A stretch of 64,000 nt of DNA from Anthostomella pinea. Its lineage: Eukaryota > Ascomycota > Sordariomycetes > Xylariales > Xylariaceae. The translations under genes and the position numbers were made by a program. The stretch spans positions 2,232,001 to 2,296,000 of the forward strand of contig CAUWAG010000010.1 in assembly GCA_963556695.1 (NCBI GenBank), read 5' to 3'. Below the pieces are notes generated by a model. It saw nothing but the letters and a program-made list of their open reading frames with translations. It was not told the origin of the DNA and made no database searches. How positions within the stretch are numbered: position 1 is the first letter of the stretch; every line of letters begins with the position of its first letter. Below, piece after piece: positions 10,439-19,920 of this stretch.

Positions 10439-10997
10439 GTTTGTTTGTTTTGTATTTAACGTGGGGGGTAGCTCCTCAGTAGTGCAAACCACGCCTCCCA
10501 GAGCCATTGCATCGCAAGGTTGTAGAGGTGTCAAATTAGATACATTCAGATCCGCGCACGAGCCTATCCTCGCTGTAGCGGTACCAATCTGGAGTGTTCA
10601 GATGGTTTTAGTCAATACCCAAGCACGATTCCGTCAGAAAAACCTCCTATCTAGTGACAAAGCGACCCAGTGAACCTCAGTTCTCTGGTGTACATATCGT
10701 TCCAGTAGCCGTTCGATATATGTCGCATTGGTGGGTGGAGTAGGTGTTTGTTATCTGCTGGCGAGGGAAACCACAAGGGGGAAAACCTCGCAGGAGTGGG
10801 TATTGTGGAGACAAGCTGCTTGGCTATCGGGCTCTGCGATAAAATGGGGCCTCTCCACTGTCGTGTGCTGGTTATCGACTCGCACAAGCCGGGTCAGAAA
10901 GGGGGCCATAGCAGGATTCGAACCCACTTGTTCTCGTCGCCCACCGCACAAACGAGAACACAACCAGGCGCATTTGACCATTGCGCCATACGGCCGG
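10439..10997 (-). mobile_element. tRNA-headed SINE, 559 bp
   Basis: Minus-strand element flanked by perfect 14-bp direct repeats TGTGATACTTTCAA (10425-10438 and 10998-11011). Its 5' end has a tRNA-like head: a 7-bp acceptor-like pairing (GGCCGTA with TATGGCC), a box A (TGGCGCAATGG, near 10988-10976) and a box B (GGTTCGAATCC, 10924-10914). The body is unrelated to tRNA. The last about 160 bp and the CAAA-rich tail match the 3' end of the LINE at 12093-12891. Such a shared 3' tail is how SINEs recruit a partner LINE's reverse transcriptase. No protein is encoded. Not a functional tRNA gene, because the anticodon region is replaced by a long hairpin. Confidence 0.85.
10914..10988 (-). promoter_or_regulatory. 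Pol III internal promoter (A and B boxes) of the SINE
   Basis: Box A TGGCGCAATGG and box B GGTTCGAATCC lie about 55 bp apart on the minus strand within the tRNA-like head. The spacing is longer than in an intronless class I tRNA gene because of an 8-bp hairpin (GTTCTCGT with ACGAGAAC) between them. Confidence 0.7.
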
Positions 10998-11011
10998 TGT
11001 GATACTTTCAA

Positions 11012-11459
11012 ACTGCGAAATGACCCTTAGATGATATCCCTGCCACTTCTTTCAGGGCCAGTGGTTGGCTACCTAATACAGGTGTTGAAGCCTAGAGATC
11101 GACACTTTCGGCTTTAACATGTCACTAAGAGCGTCGTCTTTGTCCAAATTGCCAGATCCGGTCATAAAGAAGTGGCCATTACCACAAGGTGAACAAAGAG
11201 CTCTGCTGGCATCGTACTCACCTGCTGGCGGTCTTTGTCCTTGCGATAGGGTTTAATTGCCGACGCGCCGCACTGCTGGGGGAGGTACTCGTGGTATTCT
11301 TATTATCACCACCACAATCCACTCGTCCGTTTACGGCCAGGGACGACCTCTCGCGAGAATTCGCCGCGTGCCACATCCGTCACTCTCTACCAGACCGGCA
11401 AGCATCGAGTTCAGCCAATTCGAACCACGTCATCTCAGCCACCCTACGAAGCGAAAAAC
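11012..11459. other. Intergenic, nothing recognised
   Basis: Upstream region of the small membrane protein. Several overlapping short frames but no domain signal. No repeat apart from the SINE duplication at its left edge. Confidence 0.45.
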
Positions 11460-11759
11460 ATGACAAACACGATGGGCACAGACCCGGATCGGCCAGGGTT
11501 TTGGGATTCAGCCTTTATCACGCTGGCGTTGTTGGCCGTCCTCGGTGTCTTCGCTTCAGTCTTCGGACTCATTTTCCGGATGCTACGGGAGTGGAACTAC
11601 GTGTTGCGGGGCTTATTTTTTGTCGCCATCAACTTCTGCGTATTCTGGGTGTTCCCTCCCCTCGGATGGGTTCTTGTTGCCGTGTTCACATACAACGAGT
11701 TCTTCTACCCCTTCAATCTACCAGAAAGGGACTCTCGGTATGGGTTTGAGATTCTGTGA
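11460..11759 (+). CDS. Small membrane protein, unknown (99 aa)
   Basis: A single-exon frame starting in a good context (aaaacATGaca). The protein has about three hydrophobic segments: residues about 15-40 ('FITLALLAVLGVFASVFGLIF'-like), 48-64 ('LRGLFFVAINFCVFWVF') and 66-77. A short polar tail with 'YPFNLPERDSRYGF' follows. I do not recognise the family. The mixed hydrophobic pattern and Kozak context argue for a real gene, but competing frames overlap upstream, so a missed 5' exon is possible. Confidence 0.45.
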   Translation: MTNTMGTDPDRPGFWDSAFITLALLAVLGVFASVFGLIFRMLREWNYVLRGLFFVAINFCVFWVFPPLGWVLVAVFTYNEFFYPFNLPERDSRYGFEIL

Positions 11760-12092
11760 GTCGCTTCGGGGAATTGTGACGGAAGTTGGGAGGGCAGGAT
11801 GCGGCGTCCGAAGCGCATCGGGAAGCATGGGAATGGGTCAACGGTCAAGGAACAAGGATCAATCTATTGGCACATCACTACACTGGTCATCACCGATGCA
11901 TACGCTACAAGATGTTCCCCTAGTCCACTGATCATTCAACGCCATGATAATCTCAAACCAGTATTGATCCTACATGGACACTCTTATGATACTTTCATCG
12001 TTCATCGTATAAGTGATGTGGTGCATTCCAAACATGCACGCATAAATGATTTTCATTGTCGCTTTTGGTAGTGAAATCAATGATTTGTGTTG
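11760..12092. other. Intergenic up to the LINE insertion
   Basis: No gene supported. The right end (12079-12092) is one copy of the LINE target duplication AATGATTTGTGTTG. Confidence 0.5.
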
Positions 12093-12891
12093 TTTGTTTG
12101 TTTGTTTGTTTGTTTTGTTTTGTATTTAACGTGGGGGTAGCTCCTCAGTAGTGCAAACCACGCCTCCCAGAGCCTCTGCATCGCAGGGTTGTGGAGGTCT
12201 CAAGATAATAAGTACAGTCAGTCCCGCTCACGGGCCCATCCCCGTTGTTGCGGCGGTATGACCTTGGGGTCATCCATCTGGTCCTTCAAGGAAGGCTATC
12301 TATCGGGGGCAGATTGTTGAAAAGAACTTGCTCTTCTCCACGAATTTTGCCCATTCTGTGCTCCTCTCCCCTAAGTATTGTAAACAAGCTGCCCTAGGCG
12401 AATGCCTAGGCAGTAGCCGATTTTTCCCCAGCCTCTTACAAAAGAAAATGTGTTGTGGTGTTTTCTTCTCACCACAGCTGCAGTGATCATTTGAATCTGT
12501 GTGCCCAAAGCGTTCATGGTATCTGGCAAAGTCGCCATGTCCAGATCTGGCCGCTAGAAGTCTGTGTAAAGTACTCCTCTTAAAAGATATAAGGTCTCTT
12601 TCAGTTACTGCATGTGAGTATACTTCTTGATACCTAGATTCTGATTGGTCTTTCCACCATTGGTTGAACTCTTTCTTGCCCTGTCTTTTGAGATCTCTCT
12701 TGACCCAAGAGATTGTAGGAAGATTTGTTGTGTCTGTTTCCAGCATGGCACCCTCTTTTGCTAGTGTGTCGGCAGCTTCGTTGCCATCAATATCTCTGTG
12801 TCCAGGAATCCATTTGACGGTCACTCCAGGAGTGTGTGCTGTGGCAAGTTCTTGAAATCGTAGAAAAATGTTTTGTGATGTCTCGGGTGGA
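12093..12891 (-). mobile_element. 5'-truncated LINE fragment with RNase H end
   Basis: Non-LTR retrotransposon 3' fragment of about 0.8 kb, flanked by 14-bp duplications AATGATTTGTGTTG (12079-12092 and 12892-12905). On the minus strand it holds the end of ORF2, a 3' untranslated region and a CAAA-repeat tail (12093-12120). Its last about 160 bp match the SINE at 10439-10997. Truncation at the 5' end is usual for target-primed reverse transcription. Confidence 0.9.
12300..12891 (-). pseudogene. LINE ORF2 C-terminus: RNase H and zinc-knuckle tail
   Basis: The translation shows the RNase H motif 'KWIPGHRDIDGNEAADTLAKEGA' (close to the W-I/V-P-G-H-x-x-I-x-G-N-E-x-A-D signature). It is followed by 'FARYHERFGH' and 'CSCGEKKTPQHIFFC', a Cys/His cluster typical of Tad/I-type fungal LINEs. 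The upstream reverse transcriptase and endonuclease are missing by truncation. The frame itself is open to its TAG. Confidence 0.85.
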
Positions 12892-12905
12892 AATGATTTG
12901 TGTTG

Positions 12906-13610
12906 CAAACGTCAATCAAGCGAACTGCTTGTCTTGGAATGTGACTCTCCGGAACCGACACAGAACAGATGGAAGCACCAAAAGGTGGAGCCATACTAAC
13001 TAACGCTATTAGGATTCGAACCTAACACCTAATATGTACTTCTTCATCAGGGTCAATGCAATCATATCGACACAACGAGAACCGCATTCAGGCCCGATGA
13101 CATTTGTGAGACACCCGCTTTCATTCACTGACTCGAGTGTATTTATAGACATGTGGCCCATACCTGATGGCATGCATAAAGTTATTCGCAACTTATGCTT
13201 CCACGTTTGAGACGTATCAGTCATCCTCGATCAAGAAGGCGAGAGGGAAAGGGCAAGCAACAAATCATGGCCAAGCGACTCTTGAGAAAGTCTCCAATGA
13301 TATAGTGTCCTAGGGTATCCAATGTGCGCTCGAGGTTCTCTCACGTTTTGGCGAGAATCGCCCAGAGGGCTGGAATCTTTCCGTGACCTCCACACCAAAT
13401 GACAAAGGCCTGGAAGTATGACTTCAAGTAATACAAAGGTGATTCACTTCGATTCGGGAACTCGTTGTCAGAACTTAAGGGTGTCATTATTGACATGCTA
13501 TGATATGTTACTTCGATCCAGAATGATAAAGAACATTCATTAGGTGTGGCATCGTAAACGTGCAAGAAAAGTGTGGTATAAACCAAAAAAAAGTTCGCTG
13601 CGCGCATGCC
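12906..13610. other. Intergenic, with a box-B-like hairpin repeat near 13005-13075
   Basis: No gene supported. At 13010-13030 a 5-bp stem and 7-nt loop around TTCGAAT resembles a tRNA T-arm. A diverged copy of about 60 bp occurs at 21865-21930. No acceptor stem can be formed, so it is not a tRNA gene. Confidence 0.4.
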
Positions 13611-15409
13611 TCAAATAAAGAAGATCATGCCAAGGCCCACCATCACCAGCATCGTCACACACGTCTTTGCAGCTTCTGCAGCCTGCACGTATGTCGAAGC
13701 TGGCGGCGATTGCCCTGTTGAGTTTCCAGGCCGGCTGCTGGCTGGCTCTGTTCCGTTCGTACCATTCTGGCCACCCCCTGAGGTCCCAGCAGAATCTGAC
13801 TGACTGTTGCCGCCTCCTGATTGTCCTGGGGCGCCAGCTGTGACAATCAGGCCTGCAGCTGCGCTGGTCAGGGCTGATGGTATGAAATATCTAGATTCAA
13901 CAATATCTAAGGAAGAAGAGGCAAGGTCGGAAGAGAACGGGGAAGCTAGGGGTATATATGTACATGAATATGTGGAGGTATTACGTAATACCGTAACACC
14001 AGCGCCCATACCTCCATCCGATCCTTCCTGAGCGGAAGTGCCAGTAGGAAGGACGACTGTCTGGAATCCCTCCGACTGGCTTACTCCCTGTCCATCTGTC
14101 GTTTGCGGCCCTATCTGTGTGTATCCGCCTGCACCCGGCGCCAGGGTCCAATCCGGCGCTGGGGCGGTGAAAGTGAGGAGCCGGCCAGCGCTGTTGGTGA
14201 CTACGTACGTCGTGCATGACCCGGGCGGGATGGTCACGGTTTCAAGATACTGGGAGAAGGTCGTTTCGTAGCACAAAGTCGTCGTGGTCGACCCCGGGTT
14301 GCCGTTTGCGTCCGGGGGCCCAATAATTGTACTGGCGATAGTATTCGTCACGGGGGACGTGGTTGGGAAAATAGTAACTAAGCCACCGGCGCCTCCTGGC
14401 CGGCTTGCGCCTATAGGTGCGGGTGTCATGGCACCGCTGCCGCCGGCCCCTATGGGTGCTGGTGTTATGACACCACTGCCGCCCGTCCCAGTAGGTCTAG
14501 GTAATATGGCACCATTTCCATCTGTCCCCGTAGGCATAGGTTTCATGGTTCCATTGCTACTCGCAACTCCCAAGGCTGCACCTGTTGATCCGGTAATGAA
14601 AATCTGGATGTCGACTTCGTACGGCTGACCGGTTGCTTGGTTGATGGCCCTAATGTGGATTATTACGACTCCTGGCGGATATCCGGGCGGCACGGTGCCT
14701 AAAAAAGTGCCTGTAGCGGGATCGAAAGAGTTCCAGTCTACGTTCGGGTCGGTCGTAAATCCGGTGATTTGGTCGTCGGGGTTGACGAGGCGGTCCTTGA
14801 CACCAACCGAAAAGGGGGCTCTCGGCTGAGTAGCAGCGGAGAAATTGCCACTGGGGATGACGATCTTGATGTCAATCTCATACGGCTGTCCGGTTTCCTT
14901 GTTGACAGCCTGAAGGCGGATTGTGACAACCCCGGGTGGGTATCCGTCTGGCACGTTTACAGAGAAAGTTCCGGTATTGGGGTCCAAAGTAATCCAATTA
15001 ACACTCGGGTCGGTCGTGAACACTGTGATCTGATCATTAGGATCCACAAGATGATCGCGAGCGTTAATCGTAGTCGGATTGCCCGGGGCCGTAGTAACGG
15101 CAAAGCTGTTGCTGGGGATAAGAATCTGGATATCGAACTCGTATGGCTCCCCCGTGGACGCGTTGGTAGCGCGGACGCGTATTGTTACGACCCCGGGTGG
15201 ACAGCCTGCTGGAACCTTGCCGGAGAAGGTCTTCGTGTTGGGGTTATATACGACCCAATCCACGCTCGGGTCAGTCATAAATCCGGTGATCGTATCATCC
15301 GGCGTAGCAAGACGGCTAGCTGCGCCAATGGCGAATGCTTCCCCGGGCGAAACGTTTACCAGACTATTGGAGCCCGGTGAAATTTGGTCTGGTGTAGTCT
15401 GTCCTGGTG

Positions 15410-15890
15410 GATTCTGGCCCTGTGTTCCTTGTCCTGGTGTGTCAGACGTACCTTCACCCGGTGTGCCTTGGGCCGGCGTGCCCTGGCCCGGCGCGGTCTG
15501 CCCTGGTGTGGTCTGTCCAGGTGTGGTCTGCCCAGGTGAGCCCGGTGTATCTTGGCTCGGCGTTCCCTGACCCGGCGTTGCTTGGGCTGGTGTCCCTTCA
15601 GTTGGCGTCCCCTGCCCAGGTGTCCCTTGGCTTGGTGTTCCCTGACCCGGTGTAGCTTGACCCGGTATACCTTGGCTCGGTGCGCCTTGACTAGGCGTCC
15701 CTGGGTATCCTTGGCCCGGCGTGCTAGGCGTTCCTTGGCTTGGTGTCGCTTGACCGGGTATAGTTGACCTGTTGTGCTTTGACTCGGAGTGCCTGGTGAC
15801 CCTTGGCTCGGTACCCCTTGGCTCGGTACCCCTTGGCTCGTTACTCTTTGGCTTGGTGTTCCTTGGCTCGGGGTTCCGGAGCCGCTCGGA
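15410..15890 (-). repeat. TPSQG/TPGQG-coding 15-bp minisatellite
   Basis: On the minus strand, imperfect 15-bp units encode Thr-Pro-Ser/Gly-Gln-Gly. They link the third and fourth cadherin-like repeats. The reading frame changes within this array, which is a usual place for slippage indels or for assembly error. Confidence 0.85.
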
Positions 15891-17959
15891 GGGCTGGAAC
15901 TGCTCTGGCTACTAATTGATCTAGTATCAACCACAATTTGGACATCGAAGCCATACACTTGCCCTGTTATGGGGTTCCTAGCTTGCACGTGGACCGTCAC
16001 CAGCCCAGTTGGGTAACCTTAAGGAACAGTTCCAGAGAACATCTTTGTGTTGGGATCATACTGAACAAAAGTCGCATTGGTGGGGTCGGTGGTGAAACCA
16101 GTGACTTTATCCCCCGGATCTGCGAGCTGATCCGCAATGCCAATGGAAAAGGCGCCCCCTGGTGCAGTATTGATGGTGGCCTCATTCGGTCCTCGAACAA
16201 CGATGTCCACGTCAAACTCATAGTTCAGGTTTAATATGGGATCAAACGCTCGTACGTGAACTTTTCCGGTCCCTGGCGGATAGTTTACAGGCACTGTACC
16301 CGAAAAGGTACCGGTACTGTTGTCGAAGTTGATCCAGTCCACGCCAGAGCGGTCCACGTCAAACCAAAGAATTTGATCACTAGGATCCAGTAGATTATTG
16401 CGAGTGCTGATGGTATATGGCGACCCAGACGTGGCTGGGGTGGCGATATCATCTGGCGTGACTGCAATTGGGACTTCAAACTCGTAAATCTCCCCATTTT
16501 CACGGGTGGCTCGGACACGGACGGTAACAATGCCCGCCGGATAGCCTGCCGGAACTGTGCCGAAGAACGTCTTGGTGTTGGGGTCGAAGGCCAGCCAGTC
16601 AACTGTGCTACCGTCAACAGTAAAGTCGAGTATTGCGTCATTTGGGTTTTCTAGTTGGCCAGACACGCCAAAGGTGAAAGGATCCCCAGCTTTGGCAGCA
16701 GTGGCAACGCTGCTGGGCGCGCTGCTTGATGACAAATTTGGCGCACTGGTGCTGCTAACTCCCGTTGGTGTTAAAGAAGGTGCCGCTGGCGAGTTCGAGT
16801 TGCTAGTGACACTGTTGCTTGCTGTGGCCGTGGTCTGGGTGTTGCTATAATCGAAGGCCGTAACCAGCTCACATCCGTTACACGCACCCGGCGTATAGCC
16901 TGGGACAGACTCAGTTGTGCTTGTCACTGCACACGTGTTGCATGCTTGGAAGGCAAATATCGGCGTTGTATCTGGTGGTTTTCCAATGGTCGAGGTCTAT
17001 TGGGAACATAGTTAGCAACAGTGCAACAGACATGCGCTCATCGGAAAGCCTTAAGACATTGAATAGGAGCTGGGCGAAAGAGGGTTTGCCTCATACCGTT
17101 CTGACTGTGATAGTCTGACCCGATTTGGGGGTTCCAATGATGGCTGGATAAAACGGTCTGACCATCAACAGAGGTTGTGGCAATATCTCTTTGAAGAATG
17201 CTCAGTGTCTGTTCTGATGTCGCCGCTGCGGTGAATATTGTCAGTTGCAACCCTATACCATGTCAACAATCCGTGGAACTGATGTACCTTGTCGCTTGTG
17301 TACCGTCCATTTTGCTACAGCACCGGTTGTTTGGGTAAGGACTTGCACGATAAATATAATCTCAATGCCATAGATAACTTCATCTGCTGTCGGCTCCGCT
17401 GAAGACTGGACTGACGACTCCGTCGGAGATCCAGCTGTTGCTGGTGGGTTGTCACCATCGGTAATAGTTGCGGGAGGTGCAGTGTCTGATGTCACAGGAT
17501 CAGGACTTGACCCTCCCGCCTCTGGAGATTGTGGTGTTGTTGTTGCTGGTAGATTGCCATCATCTGTAGTAGTTGTGATAGGTGCAGGGTTTGATGTCAC
17601 GGGCTCAGGACTTGAACCCCCCGCCTCTGGGGCTTGTGTTGTCGAAGAGGTCAGGCCCGGGTCTGACGTTACCATCGCGCTTGTCACTTGGGAAGTGGCC
17701 AAAGTGCTTGGAAGGGAACTCTGCGTGACTGGGTTGCTGGTTACTACCGACGAAGTCTGAGCCGAGGCGACTGCGGATGAAACTCCTGGTGAGCTGGATA
17801 CGGTAGAGCCTTACTCGACGCGCCTGGGGCCGAGCTGCTTGGTGGGTTCTCCGAAGCAGGGGGTGAACTAGCGGGAGGGTTACTCGACTCAACTAAGGGC
17901 GAGCTGTTTGGAGTATCACTCGAAGCTGGCGGTGAGCTGCTTATTGGAGTGTCATTCGA

Positions 17960-18700
17960 AGCAGAGGCTGGACTGGCGGAAGGGATACTCGACACCGGTG
18001 GTAAGTTGCTCGGCGGATCAGTCAAGGCGACTGGTGGTAAACTGATAACAGGGTCGCTCGAAAATGGTGACGGGCTGCTAGGAGGGCTACTCGAAACCAG
18101 TAGTGTGCTGCTAGGCGGTTCACTCGAAGGAGCTGGGGGTTCACTCGAAAGAGTTGGGGGTAAACTGCTAGGAGGGTCGCTTAAAGCTAATGGCAGGCTG
18201 CTAGGCGGTTCACTCGAAGAAGCTGGTGGTTCACTCGATGAAGCTGGGGGTTCATTCGATGAAGCTGGGGGTTCATTCGATGAAGCTGGGGGTTCACTCG
18301 ACGGAGTCGGGGCTAAGCTGCTGGATGGAGTACTTGATGGCGGTAGTGAACTGCTCGGAGGGTCACTCGAGGGGACCAAAGCCGAGCTGGTTGGAGGTTC
18401 ACTCGATGGAGCTGGGTCCGAGCTGCTAGATGGAATGCTCGAAGCCGGTAGCGAGCTGGTCGGCGGGTCACTCGAAGGGATTGGAGCCGGGCTACTGGGG
18501 GGTTCGGTTGAGGGGACTGGGTCCGAACTGCTAGATGGAATACTCGAAACCAGTTGCGAGCTGCTAGGGCTAGTGGAGAGAATAAGGGATGAGCTATCTG
18601 GAGCTCCGCTTGATAGAACCGCAGGATCTAAGCTACTGGAAAGGGCACCGCTTGACGCAGGACCGCTTGACGCAGGACCGCTTGACGCAGGAATGCTCGG
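17960..18700 (-). repeat. Ser/Pro-coding tandem repeats of the adhesin stalk
   Basis: Units related to SSEPPAS and S-x-PPSS repeat through the exon. At about 18226-18300 a 21-bp unit is repeated nearly perfectly four times. At about 18650-18695 a 15-bp unit is repeated three times (ASSGP). Near-identical units point to recent expansion. Confidence 0.8.
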
Positions 18701-19920
18701 CGTGGGAGTGCTCGCAGGCGAGCTCGATGTTGGTGGTGTTGAGCTACTTGCAATCAGACTGCTGACCGCTGCGGCCAAGCTGCTTGCCAAGGATGGAGTA
18801 GTCAGGCAGCTACCATCGGCGGCAGCTCCTATTGAAACGAGGGGCAGCAATCACTCCCATCAGATATTGTAACGAGGAGACGAGATGCGGGTTCCTGGAG
18901 CGACGGCTCAGGAGAAAGGCTACAAGAGGAAATTTGCTCTTAAGACATGGACATAAGGGAGGATGATTGACTTCAAAATGTACTGACCTTATATGCAAGT
19001 GCAACTATAAGCAAGTTAGAATCAGTAACTACTCTGTTCAAATACTATATAAAGAGAAACAGGGCCGCGAGATGGATGTCTCGGGAGCGAGGGTTACTGA
19101 GACAGCCCAGAAGGAAAAACTCGCTGTCAAGACATCATGACAGGTCAGATTGCCTATCCCGCCACGATCCCGGTCGATGGCCAATGTCTGGAAGGTAAAG
19201 GCAGTCCCGAAGGCTGTACTATTCGGGTAGGACGCAAATACACCATGGACTGAGTATGCCCAATTCGAGATGTAACTATCTGAAAGGCTGCCCCGGGCCG
19301 GCGATTTAGCCACCATGTGGCAGTTGTTATCGCCGCTGACAGTTCGATACATGAAGCGCCCAAAGTAATCAAGAGGATCGACCTTGGTGCCTACAGTGGC
19401 GTCGCCACCGGTGCTGGGCATCTGCAAATAAAACCCTGGGCCGCTTCCACGGGCAGTAAAGTTGACGCTGTGTGATATCAAAGCCGCGGCGCCTGGAATG
19501 GTCCTCCCGTGATTCCCGGGATCGGTTCCGACTATAATCATATTTCCCGTTACCGCGGGGGCCCATCGTGCTTTGGAGTCGATGAGGAACTTGAAGGAGG
19601 AGAAATCACCACCACTGGCGACTCCATAGGGGTTCACCACTAGAGACTTGTATTGGGAGAAGGCACTGGTGGTCATAGCAAGCCATTGTGTGGTATTGAC
19701 TGCATCGACTATAGGACTTGATCTTAGTGTCTGCAGCGTACAGATAAGCTCAAAGAAGCATATAGAGGGACATACCGGTAAAACCAAGCGCGATGGCTTG
19801 CTGGTAGTCTACGGTCGCTGTATAATATGCTCCACTGACAGGTTTTATCAGAAGTAAGTCCGCGACGCCCAGCGCCCGTGGCAATGACGCCAAGGCCGCA
19901 AGGACTTTGAAGAATAGCAT

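Larger units (their letters stand above)
13611..19920 (-). pseudogene. Large GPI-anchored adhesin-like surface protein, apparently broken
   Basis: A multi-exon gene for a secreted mosaic protein. It starts at ATG 19920 with a signal peptide ('LFFKVLAALASLPRALG'), then a conserved N-terminal domain ('VDAVNTTQWLAMTTSAFSQY', 'IIVGTDPGNH'); intron 19775-19709 joins these. Next come a Ser/Pro-rich repeat stalk (about 18840-17250), three cadherin-like (CADG/He_PIG) repeats (about 16700-15930), a TPSQG/TPGQG minisatellite (15890-15410), three more CADG repeats (15390-14600), a Gly/Pro-rich linker and a hydrophobic C-terminus ('TCVTMLVMVGLGMIFFI') fitting a GPI signal. Two lesions are visible: an in-frame TAA at 16021-16019 inside the third CADG repeat ('GTVP-stop-GYP'), and a frame change inside the minisatellite near 15770. 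A possible 44-bp intron near 17820 explains another frame switch. Exons between 19145 and 18850 were not resolved. Likely role if active: cell-wall adhesion. Confidence 0.7.

Noticed and set aside
10905..10997. Functional tRNA gene at the SINE head
   Set aside because: Acceptor and T-arm can pair, but the anticodon region cannot fold into a 5-bp stem with a 7-nt loop, and the sequence lies inside a 559-bp unit with its own target duplications.
17949..18872. 307-codon plus-strand Gly/Leu/Glu-rich frame
   Set aside because: It is the antisense shadow of the Ser/Pro-rich adhesin stalk; repeats on the minus strand leave the opposite strand open.
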